A DNA stretch of 64,000 nucleotides from JANXUR01 sp038229415 (GTDB lineage: Bacteria > Acidobacteriota > Terriglobia > Terriglobales > Acidobacteriaceae), in the NCBI GenBank assembly GCA_038229415.1, contig JBBROM010000001.1:434001-498000 (forward strand), in the 5' to 3' direction. A model generated the notes under the pieces. It was not told where the DNA came from, searched no databases, and was given only the letters and a program-made list of their open reading frames with translations. Positions 8,390 to 17,365 of the stretch are shown piece by piece; position 1 is the stretch's first letter, and every line of letters starts with the position of its first letter. The translations under genes and the position numbers were made by a program.

Positions 8390-9613
8390 ATGTCTGTGCT
8401 GAATTTTCCGGGTCTGCAAACTTCGCCCGCCATTTCACGTCTGCGCTGGAATTGGCGCAACCGGCAACCGGTGGACGCATTCTTTTTCGACCGCCCGATT
8501 TTGCTGTTGCAGAGCGACGACTGGGGGCGAGTGGGGGTTCGTGATCGCGCCGGGCTCCGCGAACTGCGGGCTGCCGGCCTCGACATTGGCAGTCGCCCTT
8601 ACGATTTGCATTCACTGGAGACGGCGGAGGATGTGGCGGCCCTCGCGAGTATGCTGGAGAAGCACGAGGATTCGGCAGGAAGAGCTGCGAGCCTGCAGAT
8701 GAATTTTGTCACTTCCAACCTCGACTTCAAGCGCATGGCCGCGGAAGGCTATCGGCAGCTGCAATATAAGACGCTGGCGGCGGGATGGCCGGGCAAGTGG
8801 CGGCGTCCGGGGCTGTTGCGCGCCTATCGCGATGGGATGAAGCAGGGCTTGTTTGTCGCGGGATTCCACGGTGCAACGCATTTTTGTGCATCTGCGGTGG
8901 AGGGCAGACTGGGTGAAGAAAGTCCCGAGGGTGAACTCCTGCGCACGCTATTGCAGGCCGAGACGCCCTACATCCATTCGCGTATGCCGTGGGTGGGCTA
9001 CGAATACTGGGATCGCACTGCCTCAGACTGGGGCGAGTTCCTGCCGGAGGCAGAGCAGCGAATCAGCATTCGCGAGGGCATGGAACAGATGGTCAAGCTA
9101 TTCGGGGTGTCTCCGGTGAGTGCGTGTGCGCCGGGCTATCGGGCCAATCGCGCTACTGTGCGCAGTTGGCAGCGTGAAGGGGTGCGGGTGATGCAGACCG
9201 GGCCGGGTTCCATCGTCGCGCCGAACATGGATGCAAACGGTATGCTACGGCTCAGCCGGAATGTGCATATTGAACCGGCAACCGCGCCGGGCATAACCCT
9301 GCAGGATACGATTCACCAGGCACAACGGCTGCTGGATGCTGGATTCCCGGCAGTGGTGTCGCTGCACTCGATCAACTTCCAGTCGAAGTTGATGAACTAT
9401 CGTGACTACACGCTGACACATCTCAGCCAGTTCTTAACGGCGATGGAGAAGCGATTCCCGCGCCTGCTTTACCTGAACGATGCCTCGCTATACGAACTGG
9501 TGAACCGGGGCATTGTGCAGACATCCACCGGAACTTTGCGAGTGAAGGTGCGCAAAGAGCATGCGCCCGGTTATGCTTTTAGAGCGGGGCTTGAGTTGCC
9601 GGAGTCCGCCTGA
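8390..9613 (+). CDS. Polysaccharide deacetylase-like protein (NodB-homology type)
   Basis: A 407-residue protein. Near residue 42 LLLQSDDWG holds a DD pair matching NodB motif 1. GFHGATHFC (about 160) gives an H-x3-H metal-binding pair matching motif 2, CAPGYRANR (about 244) matches motif 3, and VSLHSINFQ near 325 supplies a late His. This is consistent with a divalent-metal (seven-stranded barrel) carbohydrate esterase acting on N-acetyl or O-acetyl groups of the polymer. No signal peptide is visible, so it would act in the cytoplasm or be exported by another route. A GGAGG site lies before the ATG. Its overlap-like spacing with the next gene indicates co-expression. The barrel assignment is by motif only; the exact substrate is unknown. 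Confidence 0.72.
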   Translation: MSVLNFPGLQTSPAISRLRWNWRNRQPVDAFFFDRPILLLQSDDWGRVGVRDRAGLRELRAAGLDIGSRPYDLHSLETAEDVAALASMLEKHEDSAGRAASLQMNFVTSNLDFKRMAAEGYRQLQYKTLAAGWPGKWRRPGLLRAYRDGMKQGLFVAGFHGATHFCASAVEGRLGEESPEGELLRTLLQAETPYIHSRMPWVGYEYWDRTASDWGEFLPEAEQRISIREGMEQMVKLFGVSPVSACAPGYRANRATVRSWQREGVRVMQTGPGSIVAPNMDANGMLRLSRNVHIEPATAPGITLQDTIHQAQRLLDAGFPAVVSLHSINFQSKLMNYRDYTLTHLSQFLTAMEKRFPRLLYLNDASLYELVNRGIVQTSTGTLRVKVRKEHAPGYAFRAGLELPESA

Positions 9614-9617
9614 TGCA

Positions 9618-11117
9618 ATGTTCCCCAAACGATCCCTCATTCTGATTACGGTGGACTGCCTGCGGCTCGACCGGCTAGACCGGTGTTTGCCGGGCAAGGC
9701 AGGTCAGCTGGTCACGCCTGTGCTTTCGCGTTTTGCTGCAGACAGCATGGCGTTCCCGTGCGCCGTGGTGGCAGGTGTTCCCACTTTCTATTCATTTCCC
9801 GCGATTCATAGCGGACGCCATCCGCTTGCCTTGGGCCGTGACGCGCTGGGGGTGGCTCCCGAAGAACCAACGCTGGCGTCCGAACTGCACGCTCGTGGCT
9901 ATACCAACGCCGCATTTATTGCGGGGAATCCCTATGTTTCATCTCGCTTCGGATATCACCAGGGATTCGATACTTTCGAGGATTTTCTCGGCGTCGGTAT
10001 TGGGCAACCGAGTTCCGTGCCAGAGGGCGAGGATGGAGTGCCAGCCCGGCCCACTGGATTGACGGGCTGGATCAACTCCGGCGTGCGTCGTGCCGCCAGT
10101 GCCGTTGGTCTGGCCCATTGGTACAACGAAGCTTACTTCCGCTATGGCCTGTGGCGTGTGAGAAACCAAGATGCTTCCATGGGGGACTTGCGGTGTTACC
10201 CCGCGGCAGACCAGATAGTGGACCGGGTGGGGCCTTGGCTCGCCGGGCTCGCCGGAGAGCCGTTCTTTCTGTGGATGCACCTGATGGATCCTCATCATCC
10301 GTACTATCCGCCGCAGGAAGCGCTGGCCGCAGTGGGTCGGGCCGACATTGATGTTTCGCGGGCGCGATACTTGAATTCGGTGTGGAACCGGCGGGACTTG
10401 GAGGCCGATCAGTTTGCTCCTTTTCGTGACGATATTCTGGCGCTATACGATGCCGGGGTTTATTGGGCAGACAAGCAGATTGGCCGTGTGCTCGACTGCC
10501 TGCAACAATTTGGCTTGGCCGACGACACGGTTGTAGCGGTAACTGCGGATCATGGTGAGGAGTTCAATGAGCATGGGCGCCGCTATCATCACCGGTTTGG
10601 ACTTCCTGAGACGCTAATCCGGGTGCCACTGTTGGTTCGCGTGCCAGGCCAGACAGGTCGGGTGCTTCCCGACGTTCCGTTCAGTCAGGCCGACCTACCA
10701 GCAACACTGTTGGAGGCGGTGGGGCATGCATCCTCTGACCTGCCTGGCAAAAGACGGATGGCTGAGATGCTCGGAGGGCGTGCAGAGTCCGGAGTGGCGA
10801 TTACGGAGTGCATCGCGGGGGATGTGAATCCTTTCCGCAGCGTACGGCGGAGCGGTGCCCGGCTGTTGTCCGTTCATGCAGGACGCTACAAGCTGGTGTG
10901 GAATTTGGCTGAGGGTTCAGAGCTGCTATTCGACTTGCAGATGGACCCACAAGAGAAGGCACCGCTGCCGGTCGGCCACGCTCCTGAGGTGCGCCAGAGG
11001 TTGCTGCTGGCAGCGCTGGATCATGTAAAGAGGTCGCTTTCCGAGCGCGACCCGTCATTGCGCTTGCGGGCACGTCTGAGAGATTTGCGGTTGGAGGGCA
11101 TGGCGGCCTTCCGCTAG
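9618..11117 (+). CDS. Sulfatase-fold (alkaline phosphatase superfamily) protein without the formylglycine cysteine
   Basis: The frame is open from 9561, but ATG at 9618 fits the fold, which begins SLILITVDCLRLDRL (metal-binding Asp). That gives 499 residues, starting 4 bp after the deacetylase-like stop. WMHLMDPHHPYYPP and VTADHGEEFNEHG supply further metal ligands. The active-site loop reads PTFYSFPAIHSGRHP; where true sulfatases have C/S-x-P-S-R ten residues before the Gly of the TG/SG motif, this has Thr. A Thr nucleophile is typical of phosphoglycerol or phosphoethanolamine transferases and phosphatases of the superfamily. It may therefore add or remove a phosphate-linked group on the glycan rather than a sulfate. 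No transmembrane anchor is seen. Confidence 0.8.
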   Translation: MFPKRSLILITVDCLRLDRLDRCLPGKAGQLVTPVLSRFAADSMAFPCAVVAGVPTFYSFPAIHSGRHPLALGRDALGVAPEEPTLASELHARGYTNAAFIAGNPYVSSRFGYHQGFDTFEDFLGVGIGQPSSVPEGEDGVPARPTGLTGWINSGVRRAASAVGLAHWYNEAYFRYGLWRVRNQDASMGDLRCYPAADQIVDRVGPWLAGLAGEPFFLWMHLMDPHHPYYPPQEALAAVGRADIDVSRARYLNSVWNRRDLEADQFAPFRDDILALYDAGVYWADKQIGRVLDCLQQFGLADDTVVAVTADHGEEFNEHGRRYHHRFGLPETLIRVPLLVRVPGQTGRVLPDVPFSQADLPATLLEAVGHASSDLPGKRRMAEMLGGRAESGVAITECIAGDVNPFRSVRRSGARLLSVHAGRYKLVWNLAEGSELLFDLQMDPQEKAPLPVGHAPEVRQRLLLAALDHVKRSLSERDPSLRLRARLRDLRLEGMAAFR

Positions 11118-11153
11118 TCTCCGGTAGTCTAGAGGACGAGGCTTTTTTCGCAG

Positions 11154-12227
11154 ATGGTTACTATTTTTTCGCCCTCGTTCGCCGACGCAAACAACACCAA
11201 CGCCCAGAATCTGACCGTGAAGGCGATCGTGCCCCGTTTTGACCCGGAGCGCTTTCATGTTTCGCTGGTCTGCGTAGGGGAACCGGATGCGCTGGTGGCG
11301 GCACGTCCTAACACCAATCTGATTCGCTACTACAAGCACGGCAATACTCCGAATCTGCTGGCCTACCTGATTGAGAATCCGCCGGATATTTATTTTTTCC
11401 CGCGCGAGGGGCCGCTCGACACCATTTTTCTGGAGCTACAGCGGCGGGGCATGTTTCGCTCCCGGATCATTACTTACATTGTGTCCGGCGGGTTGCTGAC
11501 GATGGCACAGCCTTACACGCGCAAGCGCGCTGTGCTACAGGCGCATCGGCTGTTTGGGAACAACCGGCGCATGGTGGGCGAAATTCAGCAGCGCTTTGGC
11601 CGCACGCCGCATGGCACGATTTATGACGGTGTGGAGGAGCGATGGTTTCATCCAGATGCGAATCGGCAGTTTCCGGTGCTGGAATCCGGCAAGCTCCGCG
11701 TGCTTTATGCGGGGTCGTTCCGTGACTACAAACGCGTGGATGTTTTTGTGAAACAGGCGGCGGACTGGCCGCAGGTGGAGTTTCGCATTGCTGGCTCGGG
11801 GCTTCACGATGAAGAGCCGAAGCTGCGGGCGCTGGTGGCGCAGCTTGGTTGCCGCAATGTGACCTTTCTCGGACATATTTCCCCCGGCGCTCTTGGCGAT
11901 GAAATGCGCGCGGCTCATGTGTTCCTATTTCCCAGTGAGTTGGAAGGAAATCCGCAGGTGGTGGCACAGGCGGCTGCTTGCGGTATGCCGATCATTGCCA
12001 TGGGTTGCTACGATCCAGACTATGTGGTGGGAGGCGAGACAGCGTTGCTGGCCAATTCACATGAGGAGCTTCCAGGATTGTTACGGCGGTTGTTTGAGAA
12101 TCCTGACTTGCGCCGTTCGCTGAGCTTGGCGACGGCGAAGTTTGCGCGGCAGTTTTCATGGGACTCAGTGGCGCGGCAGTGGGAGCGGGTATTTGACGAT
12201 GTGATGGCGGAAGCCGCGCGTGACTGA
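11154..12227 (+). CDS. Glycosyltransferase family 4 protein
   Basis: A 357-residue GT-B fold protein. The C-terminal half shows LRVLYAGSFRDYKRVDVFV, FRIAGSGLHDEEPKL and FPSELEGNPQVVAQAAACGMP, the nucleotide-sugar binding region of GT4. The usual E-x7-E motif has its second Glu replaced by Gln (EGNPQVVAQ). Its 3' end overlaps the next GT4 gene by 8 nt. It is predicted to add one sugar to the undecaprenyl-linked repeat unit on the cytoplasmic side of the membrane. Sugar specificity cannot be read from the sequence. Confidence 0.88.
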   Translation: MVTIFSPSFADANNTNAQNLTVKAIVPRFDPERFHVSLVCVGEPDALVAARPNTNLIRYYKHGNTPNLLAYLIENPPDIYFFPREGPLDTIFLELQRRGMFRSRIITYIVSGGLLTMAQPYTRKRAVLQAHRLFGNNRRMVGEIQQRFGRTPHGTIYDGVEERWFHPDANRQFPVLESGKLRVLYAGSFRDYKRVDVFVKQAADWPQVEFRIAGSGLHDEEPKLRALVAQLGCRNVTFLGHISPGALGDEMRAAHVFLFPSELEGNPQVVAQAAACGMPIIAMGCYDPDYVVGGETALLANSHEELPGLLRRLFENPDLRRSLSLATAKFARQFSWDSVARQWERVFDDVMAEAARD

Positions 12228-13425
12228 GCCTCTCCACGTGCTTACAATCACGCCGTTTTATCCTGCGGCGGACAATCCGGCGCTCGGCTGCTTTGTGGCG
12301 GAGCCGTTGCGGGCGATGGTCGGGGTGGAGTCGCCTGTGCGGTCTTCTGTGATTGCGGTGCAGTCGTGGACGGAAGCGCGACGGCATGGCCGTCGCCAGT
12401 CTACTGATGAATCCCCCTGCCGGTGGATTACGTACCCTTCGTTACCCACACGCTGGGGTTTGCCGAGTGCCGGGCCTGGTCTGTCGCTGGCTCTCGCGGC
12501 GCTAGAGTCGCGATGGAAGCAGAACCGTCCCCATCTGATTCATGCCCACGCCGCACTGCCCTGTGGTCACGCAGCGCTCACTCTGGCGCGCAAGTTGGGG
12601 ATTCCGTTCTTCGTTACCGTGCATGGGCTGGATGCCTACGCGGACCATCAGGTTACAGGGTGGGCAGGTGGGCTTTGCCGCCAGCTCTCACAGCGGGTGT
12701 ATCGCGAGGCAGCGGCCGTGATCTGTGTGAGCCGGGCGGTGAAAGAGCAAGTGCTGCGAGGGATGCGAGAGGGTGTTCGCACCGAGGTGATTTACAACGG
12801 CGCGGACGAAGAACAGTTTTACCCCGGAGTAGAGCCAGATACACCTGTGGTGTTGACCGTGGGCAACCTGATTCCGATCAAAGGGCATGATCGCGTGATT
12901 CGCACGGTGGCAATGTTGCGCGAGAAATTCCCGGCGATTCGGCTGGACGTGATCGGCGAAGGTGCAGAGCGTGCCAACTTGGAACGGCTCGCGGCTGAGT
13001 GCGGATGCCCAGCGCGATTCCTGGGAACCCTGTCCCGTGAAGTCGTGGCAGAACATATGCGGGCTTGTACTTTATTTGCGCTGCCCAGCCGGTACGAGGC
13101 TTTGGGCTGTGTCTATCTGGAAGCGATGGCATGTGCGAAGCCGGTGATTGCCTGCTCGGGCCAGGGAATTGCCGAGGTCATCAACGACGGAGTGAATGGG
13201 CGGCTGGTGCCGGTGGAGGATTCCGGTGATGCTGTTTTTGTCGCAACGCTAGCGGAACTACTGGAGCAACCCGAGATACGGCAACGGCTTGGAGCAGCGG
13301 CGCGCGCGACCGTAGTGGAATCGTTCACTGTGCGGCATCAGGCAGAACGGCTGGCAAATCTCTACGCGAGAGTGCTGGATGAGTGGAATGCTTCAGGTTC
13401 GGATGCAGGGAGCCCGCGCGCATGA
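12220..13425 (+). CDS. Glycosyltransferase family 4 protein
   Basis: A 401-residue retaining glycosyltransferase. The N-terminal half begins VLTITPFYPAADNPALGCFV and contains LIHAHAALPCGHAAL and FFVTVHGLDAY. The C-terminal half has VLTVGNLIPIKGHDRVI, RLDVIGEGAERANLE and an intact E-x7-E segment, SRYEALGCVYLEAMACAKP. The opening pattern resembles teichuronic-acid-type (TuaC-like) transferases. The GTG start lies within the previous gene and the stop overlaps the next ATG (ATGA), so three GT genes form a coupled string in the EPS operon. Confidence 0.9.
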   Translation: MTEPLHVLTITPFYPAADNPALGCFVAEPLRAMVGVESPVRSSVIAVQSWTEARRHGRRQSTDESPCRWITYPSLPTRWGLPSAGPGLSLALAALESRWKQNRPHLIHAHAALPCGHAALTLARKLGIPFFVTVHGLDAYADHQVTGWAGGLCRQLSQRVYREAAAVICVSRAVKEQVLRGMREGVRTEVIYNGADEEQFYPGVEPDTPVVLTVGNLIPIKGHDRVIRTVAMLREKFPAIRLDVIGEGAERANLERLAAECGCPARFLGTLSREVVAEHMRACTLFALPSRYEALGCVYLEAMACAKPVIACSGQGIAEVINDGVNGRLVPVEDSGDAVFVATLAELLEQPEIRQRLGAAARATVVESFTVRHQAERLANLYARVLDEWNASGSDAGSPRA

Positions 13426-14567
13426 CCCGGCTCACCATCGTCACTGAGATTGTGGCACCGTATCGCATCCCAGTCTTCAATGCGCTGGCGGAGCGGGGTG
13501 TGGTTGAGCCGCATGTTATTTTTTTGGCTGAAAACGATCTGACGCAACGGCAGTGGAGGGTGGAAAGTGAGCGCATCCAGTTTTCGTATGAAGTGTTGCC
13601 CCACTGGCGGCGGCGTGTAGGTGGGGCGATGGTGCTGCTGAACCGGGGCGTTGCTAAGGCGCTGGCTCGGTCGCGACCGGATGTGGTGCTGGTGGGTGGC
13701 TACAACTATTTGGCCTGTTGGCAAGCGCAGCTCTGGGCTGCGCACACGCAGGTGCCCTTTGCGCTTTGGAGTGAGAGCAATCGGAGCGATGCTCGCGTTA
13801 ATGGCTGGTTGCGGGAGTCTCTGAAGCGGCAATTTATTTCGCGATGCCAAAGCTTTCTGGTTCCGGGTAAGTCGGCGGCGGAGTATCTGGCCGCATATGG
13901 TGTCGCTCGGGAACGAATCGAGACAGCGCCGAACGCGGTAGACAATGCGCGCTTCGCGACGCTGGCCGCCGAGGCGAGAAACTCTGGCGCAGATGCGCGG
14001 GCCCGTCTGGCATTGCCCGAGCGCTACTTTCTTTATGTGGGGCGCCTCGTGCGCGAGAAGGGGATTTTTGACCTCCTGTCGGCGTATGCCGCGCTGGCGG
14101 CGCATACGCGTGAGCAGGTCGGGCTGGTGTTTGTCGGCGATGGCCCCGGACGCACCGAGTTGCAGCAGAGGATGCTGGCCATCCCGGGCGGCAGAATCGT
14201 TTGGAAGGGATTCGCGCAGCAGGAAGAATTGCCAGCCTACTATGCCTTGGCCGAAGCGCTCATACTGCCCACGTGGAGCGATCCGTGGGGGCTGGTTGTC
14301 AATGAAGCTATGGCTTGCGGTACACCTGCCATAGTTTCGAGCGTAGCTGGTTGTGCAGCCGACTTGATCGTGGAAACTGAGGGCCAACGCACAGGATGGA
14401 TATTTGAACCACACGATCTGGCAGGTCTCCGCGTTACCATGGAAGAGTTGATCGAGCCGGAATGGACTGAAGCCGCCGGGCGATGTGCAGCGGAGCACAT
14501 CCGTCGCTACTCGCCGCAAGTGTGCGCGGCGGGGATGGAGCGGCTGGCCACCAAGCCGCTGGGATGA
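13422..14567 (+). CDS. Glycosyltransferase family 4 protein
   Basis: The frame is open from 13383, but ATG at 13422 overlaps the previous stop as ATGA and starts the fold cleanly (MTRLTIVTEIVAPYRIPVFN), giving 381 residues. YFLYVGRLVREKGIFDLL, GLVFVGDGPGRTELQ and WSDPWGLVVNEAMACGTP identify the GT4 donor site; the first acid of the E-x7-E pair is Asp. It is probably another step of repeat-unit assembly. About 54 bp separate it from the second O-antigen-ligase-like gene. Confidence 0.9.
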   Translation: MTRLTIVTEIVAPYRIPVFNALAERGVVEPHVIFLAENDLTQRQWRVESERIQFSYEVLPHWRRRVGGAMVLLNRGVAKALARSRPDVVLVGGYNYLACWQAQLWAAHTQVPFALWSESNRSDARVNGWLRESLKRQFISRCQSFLVPGKSAAEYLAAYGVARERIETAPNAVDNARFATLAAEARNSGADARARLALPERYFLYVGRLVREKGIFDLLSAYAALAAHTREQVGLVFVGDGPGRTELQQRMLAIPGGRIVWKGFAQQEELPAYYALAEALILPTWSDPWGLVVNEAMACGTPAIVSSVAGCAADLIVETEGQRTGWIFEPHDLAGLRVTMEELIEPEWTEAAGRCAAEHIRRYSPQVCAAGMERLATKPLG

Positions 14568-14621
14568 ACCCAATCGCAATTTGGTCGTGAAGTTTGCAGT
14601 TGAGTTACTGAAACGAGAGCT

Positions 14622-16016
14622 ATGAAGTCTGTAATTGTTTGGGTGGTTGCGGCGCTGATCTTCGGCGTCGCGTTTATCGCCATCATCAACCCGGAGTTGT
14701 TTGCCCAAACCACCACCATCGCGGCATTGGCGGGGGTGGTGATGCTCGGCATTTTAGTGCTTCGCTATGAGACGCACTTTTATCCGGCGCTCTTGCTCGC
14801 CTTTATATGGGCGGGAACAGGGCTACCCTTGCAGAGTGCCGGAACTACGGGCCGATGGGTACTGTTGGCGGGGGCGGCTGTGTTCGGCGTGGCCATCGCG
14901 GTGCGTCGGGGATGGATGCATTTTGAAATCTTCCACTTCTTAACGGGTTTTGCGGCACTGATGGCGGTCGCCTCGGTGTCCGGGTCCGTCAATCAGTCGT
15001 TGGCCGGTCCTAAGGCGGCGAGTCTGGTAATGCTGTTTGTTTACTGTTGCGTTGGGCTGCGCTTGTCGTTCCGGGGTCGGGAACAGCAGTTCATGCACTG
15101 GGCGGGCCTGCTTTGCGAAGGCGTGGTGTGGTTCACGGCGGTGATGTATCTGCGTTTAGGGTGGAGTTTTTGGGGCAATCCCAACTCGCTGGGGGCCGTG
15201 ATGTCGGTGGTGTTATTCCCGGTGATCCTGTGGAGTGTGCTCACGCCAGGAACACAGATGAGCCTGTACCGGCGTACCGCAAGCTTATTTCTGGCAGGGT
15301 ACTTTACCTACTCCAGCGGATCACGCGCCAGCCTCGGCGCTCTGATCCTTTCGAGTACTTTGCTGTTGTGGAGCCTGCGTCGCTACCGCCTGCTGGCGAA
15401 TGGGTTCGTGGTGTTCTTCCTCTTGGTGGCAGTGGCAGAGATGGTGAACCCGGGCCGGGTGATGGATATTGTCACCGGCGTTGTGTATAAGCAGGACGGC
15501 CAGCGCGACTTGTTGCAGTCGCGGCGCTCAGTTTGGAACCAGACGGCGGCCATCATTGAGAAGCGGCCCATGTTGGGCAGCGGGTTTGGCACCTCGGTGG
15601 AGAGCCACCGCCTGGATTCAGGCGGGCTGGCCACCTACAGTCGGTCCGAAGAGATGGAGCATGGCAGCAGCTATCTTTCCATGGTCGCTTGGCTGGGGTT
15701 GCTGGGTTCGCTTCCGTTTGTGCTGATGCTGATTACGCTGGGCATCCGCATGACGCGCGCTTATGCATGGATGAGGAAAACGGGCAACGCGTACCATGCG
15801 ATTGTGCCCATTACCGCCGTGCTGACGGCGGCCCTGCTGAACGCCGCGTTTGAGGATTGGTTGCTGGCGGTCGGTTACTACCTTTCAATCGTATTCTGGA
15901 CCTTCACTTTTCTCCTGGTGGATCTGGTGCCCTCCCGGTTCGCCGGCACCTCCTGGCAATGGCGACCACGGCAGGCCGCAGCGGGAGTCGTGCGCGCCCC
16001 CGTCGCTGCACGCTAA
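14622..16016 (+). CDS. Second O-antigen ligase/polymerase (Wzy-like) membrane protein
   Basis: A 464-residue polytopic protein with about eleven hydrophobic helices. The signature Arg-bearing segment SGSRASLGALILS lies near residue 230. The periplasmic loop contains SRRSVWNQTAAIIEKRPMLG and GFGTSVESHR, and the later segment EHGSSYLSMVAWLGLLGSLP corresponds to the family's H-x-x-x-L motif region. It differs markedly from the first copy at 5017-6381, so the two are not a recent duplication. One could be the polymerase and the other a ligase or a second polymerase. The stop codon overlaps the next ATG (TAATG). Confidence 0.85.
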   Translation: MKSVIVWVVAALIFGVAFIAIINPELFAQTTTIAALAGVVMLGILVLRYETHFYPALLLAFIWAGTGLPLQSAGTTGRWVLLAGAAVFGVAIAVRRGWMHFEIFHFLTGFAALMAVASVSGSVNQSLAGPKAASLVMLFVYCCVGLRLSFRGREQQFMHWAGLLCEGVVWFTAVMYLRLGWSFWGNPNSLGAVMSVVLFPVILWSVLTPGTQMSLYRRTASLFLAGYFTYSSGSRASLGALILSSTLLLWSLRRYRLLANGFVVFFLLVAVAEMVNPGRVMDIVTGVVYKQDGQRDLLQSRRSVWNQTAAIIEKRPMLGSGFGTSVESHRLDSGGLATYSRSEEMEHGSSYLSMVAWLGLLGSLPFVLMLITLGIRMTRAYAWMRKTGNAYHAIVPITAVLTAALLNAAFEDWLLAVGYYLSIVFWTFTFLLVDLVPSRFAGTSWQWRPRQAAAGVVRAPVAAR

Positions 16017-17197
16017 TGCATATCTTGCTGGAATCACTCGCGGCGAGCGCCGGTAGCGGTCTTACCTACCTGAAGAATGTGCTGCCGCACTTTGCCCAGC
16101 GATCTGGCGTCAGGGTGACGGTGTTAATGCGCCGCGAATTTGCAGGCGGGCTAGGCAACTACGAAAATGTTGACGTGTTGGCGGTGCCGGATGTGGGTGG
16201 CGGCGCGCCTGGGCGCTTCATACAGGCGCAGCGCGAGGTGCCTCGGCTCGTAAGGCAAATGGGTGCCGATGCGCTGATTTCCGCTGGCAACGTTGCGGTG
16301 CGGCGGTCGCCCGTGCCGCAGATCATGCTGTGCGGCAATGCGCTGTATGTGTCGGATGACTTTTACCGCGACCTGCGGAGACGACGGCACGCGGCACTGT
16401 GGCTCGATACGAGGCTCAAGGGCGAGATGGTGCGTCGGTCGGTGCGCTGGGCGGACTGCACGGCGGCCCCAAGTGCGTGGTTTGCAGGCGAGCTGCGCCG
16501 CTGGGCTGGCGGCGGCGATGTGCGGGCCGTACATCATGGATTTGACCCAAAGGTATTTTTCGGGGAGTCACCGGCAACTGCGCCGATGCTTCCCTCCGAA
16601 GTTCAGGCGAAGCTCGATGAGGCGCCCGATGCATTGCGGCTGCTGATGGTGAGTCACTACAACTACTACCGGAATGTGGAAACGCTGCTGCGGGCAGTGC
16701 CGCTGCTCAAGCAAAAGCTCGGCGGACGCCCAGTTCGGCTGCTGTTGACCTGCAAGTTGCGTGACGACGCGAACCCTGGCAGCTATCGCACGGCAGAAGC
16801 TGCGGCGCTGGTAAGGGAACTCGGAATTCGCGACGAGGTGGTGGAGCTGGGTGCGGTTCCCTATGAAGCGCTGCACCATCGGTACCAAGCGAGCCACATC
16901 TACGTGACGGCAGCCTACGCGGAGACATTCGCACATCCGCTGGTGGAGGCGATGGCTTGCGGGTTGCCCGTAGTGGCGTCGGATTTGCCGGTTCACCAGG
17001 AAGTCTGTCCTCATGCGCGAATCTTCCCGCGCTTTTCGCCAGAGGCGCTGGCGGATCGGGTGGCGGAGGTTGCGGGGGCACCCACCCTGAGTCGCGAGCT
17101 GGCCGAGGCTGGCTTGCGCAGAGCCAAGGATTTTTCGTGGAGTGCCCATGTGGACTCGCTGCTGGGGATCGCTGAAGAGTTGTGCAGTCGGCGTTAG
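16016..17197 (+). CDS. Glycosyltransferase family 4 protein
   Basis: The frame is open from 15857, but the ATG at 16016 is formed by the TAATG overlap with the preceding stop and begins MHILLESLAASAGSGLTYLK, giving 393 residues. The donor domain shows RLLMVSHYNYYRNVETLLRA, VVELGAVPYEALHHRY and a complete E-x7-E segment in YAETFAHPLVEAMACGLP. It is predicted to extend the lipid-linked repeat unit. After this gene the plus-strand run pauses for 168 bp, the longest gap since the locus began, so a new promoter may lie before the GT2 gene. Confidence 0.9.
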   Translation: MHILLESLAASAGSGLTYLKNVLPHFAQRSGVRVTVLMRREFAGGLGNYENVDVLAVPDVGGGAPGRFIQAQREVPRLVRQMGADALISAGNVAVRRSPVPQIMLCGNALYVSDDFYRDLRRRRHAALWLDTRLKGEMVRRSVRWADCTAAPSAWFAGELRRWAGGGDVRAVHHGFDPKVFFGESPATAPMLPSEVQAKLDEAPDALRLLMVSHYNYYRNVETLLRAVPLLKQKLGGRPVRLLLTCKLRDDANPGSYRTAEAAALVRELGIRDEVVELGAVPYEALHHRYQASHIYVTAAYAETFAHPLVEAMACGLPVVASDLPVHQEVCPHARIFPRFSPEALADRVAEVAGAPTLSRELAEAGLRRAKDFSWSAHVDSLLGIAEELCSRR

Positions 17198-17365
17198 CGA
17201 GTGGCTGGCGCGAATCTTGTTTCCGACCGTCTCACGCTATGTTTCCCGCCTTGCTTTGCCGCCCATGTTGTATCCTGAAGGGGTAAATTGGTTCGAGTGC
17301 GTCCAGAGCTTCGTAACTCCAAGTTGCACATAACACTAGAGTTTTAGGTTAAGACTGAGATTTGT

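Noticed and set aside
9618..11117. Classical sulfatase
   Set aside because: No Cys or Ser at the formylglycine position; Thr is present instead.
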